Assembly: GCF_963676325.1 (NCBI RefSeq)
Contig: NZ_OY781099.1
Coordinates: 2,542,001 to 2,606,000, forward strand
DNA: 64,000 bases
DNA from: an uncultured Bacteroides sp.
GTDB taxonomy: Bacteria; Bacteroidota; Bacteroidia; Bacteroidales; Bacteroidaceae
Direction of reading: 5' to 3'
Numbering within the stretch: position 1 is the stretch's first letter; each line of letters begins with the position of its first letter. Below are positions 1-9,946 of this stretch, piece after piece. Position numbers and translations under genes: made by a program. A model generated the notes under the pieces. That model was not told the origin of the DNA, searched no databases, and worked only from the letters and a program-made list of their open reading frames with translations.

Positions 1-2344
1 AGTAGATACAGTACGCCCACCATGTTGCCCATGGTGCAGGTGAGACCGTTAGTTGTATAGAATTTTCAGCTTCTACTATGGTTTTATCATTATTCGTAAT
101 CTTCACTTTAAATGTATATGTTCTTGCCGGCAGATTAGCATAATATGCCTCACGATTACTACCTGCATCAATCCAATACTTGTCAAAACCTTCTAATTTG
201 TAACAGTAATGCACTCGTTCGTATTCGCAATAATCCAACGCAGCAAACGATATACTAAAACTATTCTGATCATGATCCAAATGAATATCCGGTTTGTAAG
301 ACAAATGCTTGTCAATACAAGACTCATTTTGCGGACGTATCAGCTTATTGTGAATCTTTAGGTCTTCGAATAACAAAGGTATATTCCGTTTAAATGTCAC
401 ATCTATGGGATCGAAAACTGTCAACCCATGTGTACCACCAAACACCAGAGCACCATTAGGAAGCCGGCACGAAGTCCGCTCGTAAAACTGATTGCCACCA
501 ATACCGTCCGCTGCATAATAACTGGTAAATTTGCCTACTGTCCTGTCATACTTATATAAGCCATATTGCGTACTTACCCAAATATTTCCTTGCCTATCTT
601 CCTCAATACTACAAATATCTGTACATGAAATGCCTGGTATCGGATACATCCTTTTTGTGGAGGGAGAATAACGCATCAGCCCATTACTCACCGTACCTAT
701 CCATATATCGCCTTTCATATCTTCATAAAGTATAGTGGGAATAAATACAGAGCGGGGAATACAAGTCTTTATATCTTCTATTGATATTTTGAGTTCTTTT
801 GGTTTCCAGGTATTTGGGTCAACCAACTGCATTGAATGACTGAAAGCAGCAAATAAAATTTTACCTGTACTTAATGGAAGCATACCCGGAATAAATATAA
901 ACCCTTTCTTATAGAGTTGAATTGGTTTGAATTTTGTTTCTCCTTGTCGTAAGGCATAAACAAATTCACTGGCTGCGCTTACCCAAATAGTATTGTTACG
1001 ATCCTGAGTAATACACATAGGGAACAGAATGGGATAAGTAGCTTCAACCTGCAACACGCCGTTCCTATATCGGCATCGCATCACTTTATTAGAAGAAACA
1101 ACCATCCATATTGCATTACTTTCATCTACAAAGAGATAGCTGACATCATGATTTTCCTGTTTATCCTGCGGAAGAATTTTCTGCATATTAATCTTTTCTA
1201 CCTTCCTGCTGTCCAGATCGTACATATACAATCCGTCCGTTAAGGTAGAAATCCATAAATGCTTTTCTTTATCAATGGCTACAGCCACTACAGATTTCTG
1301 TTTCACACATGAGCAAAGATAATTATTGTTATTGAATCGTTTTTTATAATTATAGCGAACAACATAACCCTGATCTACCGAACCAATCCACAAGTTTTTC
1401 TGCGAATCTGTAAACATTTTGCTTATTTTAAAATGTGGAACTTCAAATGGAAAGCCATTTTCATCCTGATGAATTACAATGCCTTCAATGTAATTGTAGA
1501 GAAACATACCGTTCTCTGTAGTGTTTATTAGCAAACTGTTGTTCTCGTAAGGATAGATATAATTGATGGTAGATTGAGACAAAACCGGATGGTTTCGGAT
1601 AACCTTCGGAACATTTATATATTTTCGTGTACGTGTATCAAAAACCGACAATGAGTTTTCTCCCACCAGCCATAACTCACCATTATCTCGCATATATGAG
1701 TAAAAAACATAATGTTTTGTAGGGATAGAATCTTCCAGTTTTATTGTAGATGAATTGTAACATCTCAAAGCTAGCGGATTAACTGCCCACAGCCTATTAT
1801 TGTTGTCTATGTGACATCTTCCGTTAAAGGTCCCTTGTGGATCAAAAGCCTTGATAACACAGTCAAATCGTTTTTTTTCTGAATTATACACACAGAGCTG
1901 AACAACCATGTTCAGGAAAATCTTTCCATTTTTATCTTCCAGAAACTGTGTTCCGTTTTGGTTGGGAATAGTTATCGGTATACGTTGAAAATTATCTTTA
2001 TCCGTATATAAACAAGTTCCATTAACTGTAGAAATCCATAGCCGGTTCTGCGAGTCCCGAAAAATATCCTGTATCTGGTTGTCAGGTAAATCAAGTGAGT
2101 CATCCGTACAGAAATATTGATGATATTCATGTACATTATATTTATTCAGCCCCCGGAAAGTTCCTATCCAAATATGTCCCTGGGCATCTTCCGCAAAGGA
2201 GGATATCTTCTGATTGGAAATATCATTCGCAATAACAGGGCTGGTAATAGCTGTTTGATGTTCATTCGCATTCTCTTTTGGCCGACAAGAGATGACAGAT
2301 ATCATAAACAGTAATAGTATAAAATAAGAAAGTAACTTTTGCAT
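1..2344 (-). CDS. Hybrid two-component system sensor (HTCS), N-terminal sensor part, cut by window edge
   Basis: This is the periplasmic sensor half of a PUL regulator that would sense an oligosaccharide and switch on the adjacent operon. Translation from the ATG at 2344 stays open for 781 codons to the left edge. Repeated propeller motifs of the IWIGT, LWIST and IWVS type recur along its length (Reg_prop blades). They are followed near the edge by a Y_Y_Y-like domain (YCYKLEGFDKYW, then YANLPARTYTFKVK) and the start of a membrane segment (WATWWAY). The histidine kinase, receiver and AraC domains expected in this family would lie outside the window. The N-terminus is hydrophobic and ends in V-I-S-C at residues 17-20, a good lipobox, which is unusual for an HTCS and may only be part of a signal anchor. 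It is divergent from the carboxylesterase-SusC/D operon, which it probably controls. Confidence 0.88.
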   Translation of the reverse strand, partial: MQKLLSYFILLLFMISVISCRPKENANEHQTAITSPVIANDISNQKISSFAEDAQGHIWIGTFRGLNKYNVHEYHQYFCTDDSLDLPDNQIQDIFRDSQNRLWISTVNGTCLYTDKDNFQRIPITIPNQNGTQFLEDKNGKIFLNMVVQLCVYNSEKKRFDCVIKAFDPQGTFNGRCHIDNNNRLWAVNPLALRCYNSSTIKLEDSIPTKHYVFYSYMRDNGELWLVGENSLSVFDTRTRKYINVPKVIRNHPVLSQSTINYIYPYENNSLLINTTENGMFLYNYIEGIVIHQDENGFPFEVPHFKISKMFTDSQKNLWIGSVDQGYVVRYNYKKRFNNNNYLCSCVKQKSVVAVAIDKEKHLWISTLTDGLYMYDLDSRKVEKINMQKILPQDKQENHDVSYLFVDESNAIWMVVSSNKVMRCRYRNGVLQVEATYPILFPMCITQDRNNTIWVSAASEFVYALRQGETKFKPIQLYKKGFIFIPGMLPLSTGKILFAAFSHSMQLVDPNTWKPKELKISIEDIKTCIPRSVFIPTILYEDMKGDIWIGTVSNGLMRYSPSTKRMYPIPGISCTDICSIEEDRQGNIWVSTQYGLYKYDRTVGKFTSYYAADGIGGNQFYERTSCRLPNGALVFGGTHGLTVFDPIDVTFKRNIPLLFEDLKIHNKLIRPQNESCIDKHLSYKPDIHLDHDQNSFSISFAALDYCEYERVHYCYKLEGFDKYWIDAGSNREAYYANLPARTYTFKVKITNNDKTIVEAENSIQLTVSPAPWATWWAYCIY

Positions 2345-2445
2345 AGTGTTTTCTAAGGTTAATTGAGTACACAAATATAGATATAAGAAGGGGACAGACA
2401 AAAACAAATAAGAGCTGATTGAAGTCAAAAAAGTATTTTCTAACA

Positions 2446-2513
2446 GGTTTTGAACACAGAGACAAACATTTGAACAAATAAAAAAGCGGTTTTGAACGCA
2501 GAGACAAATCTTT
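2446..2513. promoter_or_regulatory. Direct-repeat operator candidate for PUL 1
   Basis: Two copies of GGTTTTGAAC-(2 nt)-AGAGACAAA start at 2446 and 2488, exactly 42 bp apart. A third TTTGAAC at 2469 lies between them, so TTTGAAC recurs at 2449, 2469 and 2491, about one site per two helical turns. The array sits between the divergent HTCS and the first PUL 1 gene, about 75-140 bp before its ATG. Spaced direct repeats are what AraC-type HTCS output domains usually bind. The role is inferred; the repeats are seen directly. Confidence 0.6.
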
Positions 2514-2586
2514 CAGACGCATTAAAAAGTCGCTTTCTAAAGAATACGATAATATTGCAAGTGTAAAAACCATAACTAATACATAT

Positions 2587-4242
2587 ATGAAAAAACAATT
2601 TCTATCAGTCATTGCGTTCACTTCTTTACTACTTGTCTATTGTTGTGGAGTAGCTATAGCAAGTAAGCAACCATCACAAACAGATTCAGGAGAAATAAGA
2701 GCTTCATCCCAAACAGCAGTAACTCAAACAGAATCGGGTAAGGTTTCCGGATACATCGAAGATGGTGTATACATATATAAAGGTATTCCTTACGCAAAAG
2801 CAGAGCGCTTCATGCCACCAACAGCTCCTGACAAATGGGAGGGAATACGTAGTTCACGCTCTTACGGTCCTACTTGTCCTCAAGGTAAACGCATGGGGTG
2901 GTACAGTGATGAACAAGCATTTGCGTTTCGTTGGGACGACGGTTATCCCGATGAAAATTGTCTACGGTTGAATATATGGACAACCGGATTGAACGATGGT
3001 AAGAAACGCCCCGTTATGGTATGGCTACATGGAGGTGGTTACTCAGCTGGTTCCGGACAGGAACTTCCATCGTATGACGGTACAAATCTTTCTAAAAAAG
3101 GTGACGTAGTAGTAGTTTCATTAAACCATCGTCTTAATGTTCTGGGTTTTTTAGACCTGTCCGCTTATGGCGATAAATATGCAAAATCCGGAAATGTCGG
3201 ACTACTGGATTTAATAGCAGCGCTTCAATGGGTAAATAAAAATATAGCCTCCTTTGGAGGAGATGCATCTAATGTTACAATATTCGGACAATCAGGTGGT
3301 GGTGGTAAAGTTTCTACGTTACTGGCCACTCCAGCAGCGGATAAATTATTTCATAAAGCAATTGTGGAAAGCGGATCCATGCTACGCACAATGGAATCCC
3401 GGTATTCACGTCGTATTGGTACTGCCGTTGTTGAAGAGCTGGGACTGAAACCTTCGCAGATCGACGAAATTCAGAAAATACCTTATGAAAGACTACTCTC
3501 AGCTGGCGAAAAGGCTATAGCCAAAGTACGTGCAGAGGCTGATAAAGAAGGAGTTTCTTCCTTTATATTTGGCTGGGCGCCAACAGTAGACGGAGATGTG
3601 CTGCCTACTCAACCTTTTGATCCACAAGCACCAGCACAATCCCGGAATATTCCAATGCTTATCGGAACAACACAACATGAATTTACAATGAGTGCCTATG
3701 TACCTGCTTTGCGTTCAATCACTAAAGAACAAGCTGTTGAAAACCTTAAGAAAAAATATGGAGATCGTACGGATGATTTTCTGAAAGCATTCCAAAAAGC
3801 GTACCCTAACTATCAGCCAAAAGATTTGATTGATGTTGATTTTATTTTCAGACCTGGTGCCGTAGCTCAGGCAAAGCTTAAAACAGATCAACATGGCGCA
3901 CCGGTTTATATGTATATGTTCGCCTGGGAATCGCCTGTACTCGATGGTATGTTCCGCAGTACACACTGCATGGAAATTCCCTTTGTTTTCAGTAATGTAG
4001 TTCGTCATGCCAGCATAACCGGAGGTGGCAAAGCTGCACAATTATTAAGTGACAAAATGAGTAGTGCCTGGATAAATTTTGCAAGAACCGGTAATCCAAA
4101 TGTAAAAGGCTTACCGAAATGGGAACCTTATACTCAGGAAAAAGGTGCCACGATGTTTTTCAATAATACATGCGAAATGAAATATAACCACGATAAGGAT
4201 TTACTGGATATAATCATGGCATTTCCAACCCGGGGATTTTAG
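2587..4242 (+). CDS. Secreted type-B carboxylesterase (first gene of PUL 1)
   Basis: This alpha/beta-hydrolase esterase should remove acyl groups (acetyl, feruloyl or similar) from a glycan or glycoside in the periplasm or at the cell surface. The 551-residue product starts with a signal peptide (about 1-26, ending AIAS) followed by a Ser/Thr/Gln-rich linker. Type-B hallmarks are the oxyanion-hole HGGGYSAGSG stretch, the nucleophile elbow GQSGGG with Ser236, Glu365 (QHEF) and His460 (THCMEIPF). Length fits the pnbA/cholinesterase-like family. It lies 57 bp before susC on the same strand, with the direct-repeat operator upstream, so it is probably co-transcribed with the PUL. The exact acyl substrate cannot be read from sequence. 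Confidence 0.9.
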   Translation: MKKQFLSVIAFTSLLLVYCCGVAIASKQPSQTDSGEIRASSQTAVTQTESGKVSGYIEDGVYIYKGIPYAKAERFMPPTAPDKWEGIRSSRSYGPTCPQGKRMGWYSDEQAFAFRWDDGYPDENCLRLNIWTTGLNDGKKRPVMVWLHGGGYSAGSGQELPSYDGTNLSKKGDVVVVSLNHRLNVLGFLDLSAYGDKYAKSGNVGLLDLIAALQWVNKNIASFGGDASNVTIFGQSGGGGKVSTLLATPAADKLFHKAIVESGSMLRTMESRYSRRIGTAVVEELGLKPSQIDEIQKIPYERLLSAGEKAIAKVRAEADKEGVSSFIFGWAPTVDGDVLPTQPFDPQAPAQSRNIPMLIGTTQHEFTMSAYVPALRSITKEQAVENLKKKYGDRTDDFLKAFQKAYPNYQPKDLIDVDFIFRPGAVAQAKLKTDQHGAPVYMYMFAWESPVLDGMFRSTHCMEIPFVFSNVVRHASITGGGKAAQLLSDKMSSAWINFARTGNPNVKGLPKWEPYTQEKGATMFFNNTCEMKYNHDKDLLDIIMAFPTRGF

Positions 4243-4299
4243 AAAAAAGCTCTTTTATTAACTACCAAATCTATAATAATAACTAATGAAAACAAAACT

Positions 4300-7200
4300 A
4301 TGAAGCACAATGAAATGAAAAGGCTGACAGCCTTAATTCTTTTTCTTTTAATGGGCATACCTTTCTTGCTGGCTCAAAAAACAGTAAAGGTATCGGGAAA
4401 AATTACCGACGACTCTAATGAAACAATGATAGGGGTCAGTATAATGGAAAAAGGTACTAATAATGGTATCATTACAGATTTGAACGGTAATTATTCGTTA
4501 TTCGTGCATGAAGGTGCAACAATTGTATACTCATACATCGGATACATTACACAAGAGAAAAAGGCTGTTGCAGGAACAATGAACATTACAATGAAAGAAA
4601 ATCAGAAAGTTCTGGAAGAAGTTGTAGTGGTTGGTTACGGCGTACAAAAGAAAAGCTCTGTTACCGGTGCTATTTCACAGGTAAAAACCGAGGATATACA
4701 AAACCGCACCATCAGCAATGCTCAACAAGCATTACAAGGTAAAACAGCCGGTGTACAGATTATTCAAACTTCTGCTGCTCCGGGTTCTTCACCAACCATA
4801 CGCATACGTGGATACTCCTCTAACGCGGCTTCCAGTCCTTTGTATGTAGTCGATGGTATCCGCTTATCAGATATTTCCGGCATTGATCCAAACGATATCG
4901 CCTCAATGGAAGTATTAAAAGATGCTGCATCAGCAGCTATTTATGGTGCCGAAGCCGGCAATGGCGTTGTTCTTATCACAACAAAAAAAGGTAAATCCGG
5001 TGAAGGGAAAATTGCATACGATTTTCAATATTCAGTTCAATCGTTGGCACGTATTCCTAAGATGCTAAATTCTGAACAATACATCGATTATATGGTTGAA
5101 GGTTCTACTTTTACAAGAGACTATTTGCTAAAAAACTGGGATGGTGTAACGAATACATCCTGGTCGGATGTCGCATTCGGGAATAGTCAGATGCAAAAAC
5201 ACAACTTAGCTTTCACAGGTGGCGGAGATAAAGGTAACTACTATCTATCACTTACTTATCTTGATAATAATGGTATTGTAAAAGGCAATGCTGATACATA
5301 TAACCGTATGACTGCTACTATTAATTCTGAATATCAGATTAAGAAATGGCTAAAAGTTGGAACAACTAATCAGATTGAAAAATATAATGTCCGTACAGTT
5401 TCATCCAATAATGAGTACGGAAGTCTGCTTACCTCTATTTTGCAACTCGACCCACTTACCCCGGATACTTATACCAATGAGAATCTGCCGGCTAACATGC
5501 AGATAGCCTTGAACGATGGCAAACATTTGTTACAGGATGAAAACGGTAATTACTATGCCGTGTCCAAATTCCTGGCATGTGAGCAATATCATCCAATGAT
5601 TATGCGCGACAATGGCATTGACAGAAATAGTGGTTTCAATGTGAACGGTTCCATTTATGGAGACTTCAAACCATTCAAAGACCTCACAATAACATCTCGT
5701 TTAGGATACCGTTTGTCCGGAGCAAGAAGTTCCACTACTTCTTTACCATTTTACGGGAACTCTGTACAGAGCAGGGATTATCTGAGTCAAAGCGGCCAAT
5801 CTTCTACTTCAATCTATTATCAATGGGAAAATTTTGCCAATTACATGAAGAGTTTCGACAAACATACAGTCTCTGCTATGGTGGGTATGTCTTATCAAGA
5901 ATCCACTTATGATTATGTCAGCGGTAGTCTGTCGGCTAATGGAGAAGATGCATTGCAAAAGAACGATCCGTTATTTTATTATCTCAACTATGGAGCATCT
6001 TCTGCTACAAAAAGTGTGGGTGGTGAAAAAACCCGTTCTGCAAAGATGTCTTATTTTGGTCGAGTTGGTTATGATTATGCCGGGAAATATATGTTGCAGG
6101 CATCACTTCGTGCAGATGCTGCCGATCTCTCTTTTTTACCATCAACCAATCGTTGGGGATACTTCCCTGCAGTCTCAGCAGGATGGTCTGTTTCCGAAGA
6201 AAAGTTTTTTATGCCTCTGAAAGAAAAAATAAACAGCTTAAAACTACGCGCAAGCTGGGGACAAAATGGTAGCCTTTCAGCATTAAGCGGTTATCCTTAC
6301 AGTACAGACATGACAACAAGTGGCATTTATCCTTTCACACTCGATAATTATTACATTACAGGTGCACATCCTTCTACTATGGGTAATGACAAACTTAAAT
6401 GGGAAACATCTGAGCAGATTAACATTGGATTTGATGCTCGCTTTCTACGAAGCCGTCTGACATTTGGTCTGGATTATTTTGACAAAAAAACGAAAGACTT
6501 ATTGGTATGGAACACTACTCCATCATTAGCTATCGGTGGTAGTACTTCACCAATGAATGCAGGCAATGTAAGTAATAAAGGGTTGGAATTTGAATTGAGC
6601 TGGAGAGATCATATTCGCGACTTCAATTACAGCGTTCGTGCAAATTTAGCTACTTTAAAGAATAAAGTAACTTATATTGATCCTTCCATTAATCGTATTG
6701 AGGGTACCAAATTTCACACAAGTTACGTAACTTACTTTGAAAAGGGATATCCTGTGTATTATTTCCGAGGTTACAAATTCACGGGGGTAGATTCCGAGAC
6801 CGGTGAACCAACCTTTGCCGATTTAGACAAAAGCGGCGGACTCTCAGAAGGTGATATCTCCTATATTGGCGATGCTATACCTGATTTTACTTACGGTATA
6901 ACACTTGCAGCTGCCTGGAAAGGCTTCGACCTGACAATTTTTGGAACTGGATCACAGGGAAATGACATTTTCAATTGCATCAATCGTCCGGATTTTAAGG
7001 CTTCCAATAAATTAAAGGAAGTATTCTATGACAATCGCTGGACTGTTGATAATAAAGCAGGAACAGTACCTCGTGCTGGTGCTATGTATATGGATAAATA
7101 CCAACTTTCCGATGCATTGGTTTATGATGGCTCATACTTCAAAATCAAGCAAATTCAGTTTGGCTATTCTTTCCCTCAAAAATGGTTAAAGAAAATCTTT

Positions 7201-7368
7201 GTAAATAATCTCCGTATTTATGGCTCTTTAGACGACTTTATCACTTTTACCAGTTATCCGGGATTTGATCCGGAAGCTGCAGCAAGCACAACTTCAGGTA
7301 TGGGTATTGATAAAGGTTCATATCCCTGTTCAAAGAAAGTTGTATTCGGTTTAAACATTGAATTTTAA
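4300..7368 (+). CDS. SusC-like TonB-dependent outer membrane transporter (PUL 1)
   Basis: An outer-membrane beta-barrel that imports oligosaccharides with energy from TonB. The 1022-residue protein has a signal peptide (ending LLAQ), a carboxypeptidase-regulatory-like domain at about 30-105 (KVSGKITDD... GNYSLFV), then the EEVVVVGYG TonB-box-like stretch and plug domain from about 105 to 230, with LYVVDGIR and the AAIYGAEAGNGVVLITTKKG signature. The rest is barrel, ending in aromatic Phe (NIEF) as outer-membrane barrels do. It is followed after 22 bp by susD. Start at 4300 (MKHNEMKRL); a second in-frame ATG at 4315 would give an equally good signal peptide. Confidence 0.96.
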   Translation: MKHNEMKRLTALILFLLMGIPFLLAQKTVKVSGKITDDSNETMIGVSIMEKGTNNGIITDLNGNYSLFVHEGATIVYSYIGYITQEKKAVAGTMNITMKENQKVLEEVVVVGYGVQKKSSVTGAISQVKTEDIQNRTISNAQQALQGKTAGVQIIQTSAAPGSSPTIRIRGYSSNAASSPLYVVDGIRLSDISGIDPNDIASMEVLKDAASAAIYGAEAGNGVVLITTKKGKSGEGKIAYDFQYSVQSLARIPKMLNSEQYIDYMVEGSTFTRDYLLKNWDGVTNTSWSDVAFGNSQMQKHNLAFTGGGDKGNYYLSLTYLDNNGIVKGNADTYNRMTATINSEYQIKKWLKVGTTNQIEKYNVRTVSSNNEYGSLLTSILQLDPLTPDTYTNENLPANMQIALNDGKHLLQDENGNYYAVSKFLACEQYHPMIMRDNGIDRNSGFNVNGSIYGDFKPFKDLTITSRLGYRLSGARSSTTSLPFYGNSVQSRDYLSQSGQSSTSIYYQWENFANYMKSFDKHTVSAMVGMSYQESTYDYVSGSLSANGEDALQKNDPLFYYLNYGASSATKSVGGEKTRSAKMSYFGRVGYDYAGKYMLQASLRADAADLSFLPSTNRWGYFPAVSAGWSVSEEKFFMPLKEKINSLKLRASWGQNGSLSALSGYPYSTDMTTSGIYPFTLDNYYITGAHPSTMGNDKLKWETSEQINIGFDARFLRSRLTFGLDYFDKKTKDLLVWNTTPSLAIGGSTSPMNAGNVSNKGLEFELSWRDHIRDFNYSVRANLATLKNKVTYIDPSINRIEGTKFHTSYVTYFEKGYPVYYFRGYKFTGVDSETGEPTFADLDKSGGLSEGDISYIGDAIPDFTYGITLAAAWKGFDLTIFGTGSQGNDIFNCINRPDFKASNKLKEVFYDNRWTVDNKAGTVPRAGAMYMDKYQLSDALVYDGSYFKIKQIQFGYSFPQKWLKKIFVNNLRIYGSLDDFITFTSYPGFDPEAAASTTSGMGIDKGSYPCSKKVVFGLNIEF

Positions 7369-7390
7369 TTAACCTTAAACGAATAATAAT

Positions 7391-8959
7391 ATGAAAACGA
7401 AATATTTATATCTATTGCTAATAGGCCTTCTTTCTGTGATAGGTACCGGTTGCGAGGATCGTTTAGACATACTCAAGCATGGCAATTTAGGTGCAGAAGA
7501 AAGTTTCTATAAAACGGATGATGATGCACAACAAGCTTCTGCAAATCTTTACAGCAGTGTACGAAGTCAGTATTATAACTGGTTCTTTACCAAAAACATA
7601 CTTTCCGATGATGTTTGGTGTGGTGGTGGTTCGCGTGGTGACAATGCTTCCATGGAGCAGCTGAATGAATATAATTTTGGAACAGATCATTCAATGATTG
7701 AAGGTTTGTATTCCGGTCTTTATAATGTCATTTATAATGCCAACCTTATTATAGATAAGATCGAAGCAAACTCTGAAGTTAAGCAGCGGGCTATTGCCGA
7801 AGCTAAATTCTTCCGCGCCTGGGCACATTTTGAGTTGGTCACCATGTTTGGAACAGCCCCTGCCATTGATCATCTGTTACAATCGAATGAATACCGTCAG
7901 AGTAACGGAACTCCTGAAACTACCTGGAAACTAATAGAAAGTGATTTAAATGAAGTGATAGGTTCCGGCGCATTGCCTTCTAAGAGTGATGTAAACGACC
8001 AGACAACCAGCATCCGTGTTACTAAAGAGGTGGCAGAAGCCTACCTCGGAAAAGCACAACTGTTTCAGGGTAAATATGCAGAATCTGCTGCAACCTTAGA
8101 CAAAGTAATTGAATCTGATAAATATAGTCTATATCAAGGCGGCTATGACAAATTACTCCATGCTGTAGCAAATAACAGTTGTGAATCTATGCTGGAATGT
8201 CAGATGCGTAACGATCCTGAAAAAATATGGTCTGTATTCACCATGTTGCATATCATGCAAGGCTGGCGTACCGACAAATTGAATTACAGTACCAGTGCTA
8301 AGGCATATATTGCAACAGGAACCTATGGATTTGCTAATCCGCGTAAAGATCTTTACGATGCATTTGTAGCCATGGAAGGTAAAAACGGTTATCGTTTGAA
8401 TTGTACCATGCACACATATGAACAAATGGATAATGCAGGAATCACATTACAGAGCGGCGCTTACCTATATGGTTCTGAAGGATATTTCATGTGGAAAAAT
8501 CGTCCGTTAAAAGAAGATTGTGTACAAGATTTTCCAGGATTTCAGGCTTTACAGTATATCAATCTGCGTATCATGCGTTATGCCGAAGTATTGCTAATGG
8601 CAGCAGAAGCTCATATAAAAGGTGGCGTTAGTCAAGCAAAAGCTTTAAAATATATCAATGAAGTGCGTACCCGTGCTCAATTACCAGCTTTAACCACCGT
8701 TTCGTTAGATGACGTAAAGAAAGAAAAACGTCTGGAACTTTGTCTGGAAAGTGTACGTTATCAGGATTTAATCCGCTGGGGAGACGCCTCGTCTGTTATG
8801 GGTGAACAAGGTAAAGAAGTTCCAAGCTATTCGGCTAAGGGCATTGAATACTTAAATAAAAATACTATCTTTGGTTTCAAAGAAAAGCACAAATTATTAC
8901 CAATCCCTGCAAAGGAATTACGGGTAAATCCGAATATGCATCAGAATAATAACTGGTAA
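7391..8959 (+). CDS. SusD/RagB-family surface glycan-binding lipoprotein (PUL 1)
   Basis: The outer-leaflet lid and binding partner of the preceding SusC; together they capture and import oligosaccharides. The 522-residue product has a lipoprotein signal (LSVIGTGC) followed by EDRLD, typical of exported Bacteroidetes lipoproteins. SusD features are the helical TPR-like core (AKFFRAWAHFELVTMFG), LRIMRYAEVLLMAAEAHIKG, and the C-terminal KEKRLELCLE, YQDLIRWGD and LLPIPAKEL motifs. Stop-to-start spacing with neighbours is 22-24 bp, so one operon is likely. Confidence 0.95.
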   Translation: MKTKYLYLLLIGLLSVIGTGCEDRLDILKHGNLGAEESFYKTDDDAQQASANLYSSVRSQYYNWFFTKNILSDDVWCGGGSRGDNASMEQLNEYNFGTDHSMIEGLYSGLYNVIYNANLIIDKIEANSEVKQRAIAEAKFFRAWAHFELVTMFGTAPAIDHLLQSNEYRQSNGTPETTWKLIESDLNEVIGSGALPSKSDVNDQTTSIRVTKEVAEAYLGKAQLFQGKYAESAATLDKVIESDKYSLYQGGYDKLLHAVANNSCESMLECQMRNDPEKIWSVFTMLHIMQGWRTDKLNYSTSAKAYIATGTYGFANPRKDLYDAFVAMEGKNGYRLNCTMHTYEQMDNAGITLQSGAYLYGSEGYFMWKNRPLKEDCVQDFPGFQALQYINLRIMRYAEVLLMAAEAHIKGGVSQAKALKYINEVRTRAQLPALTTVSLDDVKKEKRLELCLESVRYQDLIRWGDASSVMGEQGKEVPSYSAKGIEYLNKNTIFGFKEKHKLLPIPAKELRVNPNMHQNNNW

Positions 8960-8983
8960 TCTTTATTTAAAAACAGAATCGTT

Positions 8984-9907
8984 ATGAAAACAATAAATTC
9001 ATTATTTATATTGTATGTGTTCTGTCTTCTGACAGCCTGTAATGAAAATGCACTGGATTCACTTTCGGGCAAATATGCAATGGATGGCTATACTTTCAAT
9101 AAGGTTGAAAATCAGACAACAGACAAGCTTAAAAAGGGTGTTAAGGCTATCAATATAACACTCACCGATGCATCCGGAAATTCGCTGGCGCTCCGTTTAG
9201 GAAGTGACGAATGGGTACTACCTGCAGGAACTTATGTATTCGCTAATACTGTTTCTGCAGGCAAACAATATTCAGCAACACTGAATGGTAATGTGAATAT
9301 CACTGCAGGTGATATAGACGTGGCAATCATAAACGGGCAGTACTTAATAAATGGCTTGCTGACAACTTCCACAGGCGAACGTCTCAGATTTAATTATAAG
9401 GGAACTACTTCATTTACAGTAGGGGTAGATGATCCCGAAGCCAGTGGTTATACTGTAATTATGACAACTTCTGCCGTATCAGTGACAGATTGGACAACCG
9501 GAAAAACAACTAATTACCCTGAATTGACAAAATACTCGTTTACAGTCAGTGATCCAAATGGTCAGGAAGTTGCTTCATTTAATGCAATAAATAAAGCCAA
9601 TGCTAATATCAGCGAAGTAATAGGGACATATACTATTCAAGGCAGTCCCGCAGCAACCTGGCTGATGGACAGTGGCTGGGTACTGTCACAGTATAATATG
9701 GGTGGTGGAACTTACTTTACAGATGCAAACAAAGTCAAACAATACATTACAGCTGGAAAAATTACAATTTCTGCTGTACAAGGTATAGAAGGCGATATGC
9801 TGTATAGCTTTTCAGGTAGTGAATTAACAACCTCAACCAATAAGGACGTTCTAGGAACTGGCTCATTTAATTATAAATATGCAAATTTATCAATCACAGG
9901 AAATTAG
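8984..9907 (+). CDS. PUL lipoprotein of two internal repeats, possible surface glycan-binding protein
   Basis: I do not recognise a named family. The 307-residue product is a lipoprotein (VFCLLTAC, then NENALD). Its position directly after susD is where PULs encode SGBP-type accessory glycan-binding proteins. The sequence is beta-rich and low in Cys and appears to be two diverged copies of one module. The first runs from about 50 to 145 (INITLTDASGN ... FNYKGTTSF) and the second from about 185 to 305 (YSFTVSDPNGQ ... FNYKYANLS). Both begin with a strand plus D-x-x-G-x-x, pass through an AGxI/AGKI segment, and end in a FNYK strand. No catalytic motif is visible. A binding or scaffold role at the cell surface is inferred from context. 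Confidence 0.72.
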   Translation: MKTINSLFILYVFCLLTACNENALDSLSGKYAMDGYTFNKVENQTTDKLKKGVKAINITLTDASGNSLALRLGSDEWVLPAGTYVFANTVSAGKQYSATLNGNVNITAGDIDVAIINGQYLINGLLTTSTGERLRFNYKGTTSFTVGVDDPEASGYTVIMTTSAVSVTDWTTGKTTNYPELTKYSFTVSDPNGQEVASFNAINKANANISEVIGTYTIQGSPAATWLMDSGWVLSQYNMGGGTYFTDANKVKQYITAGKITISAVQGIEGDMLYSFSGSELTTSTNKDVLGTGSFNYKYANLSITGN

Positions 9908-9946
9908 AATAAAAAAGAAATTCATTAATTTAATTATAAAAGTATC

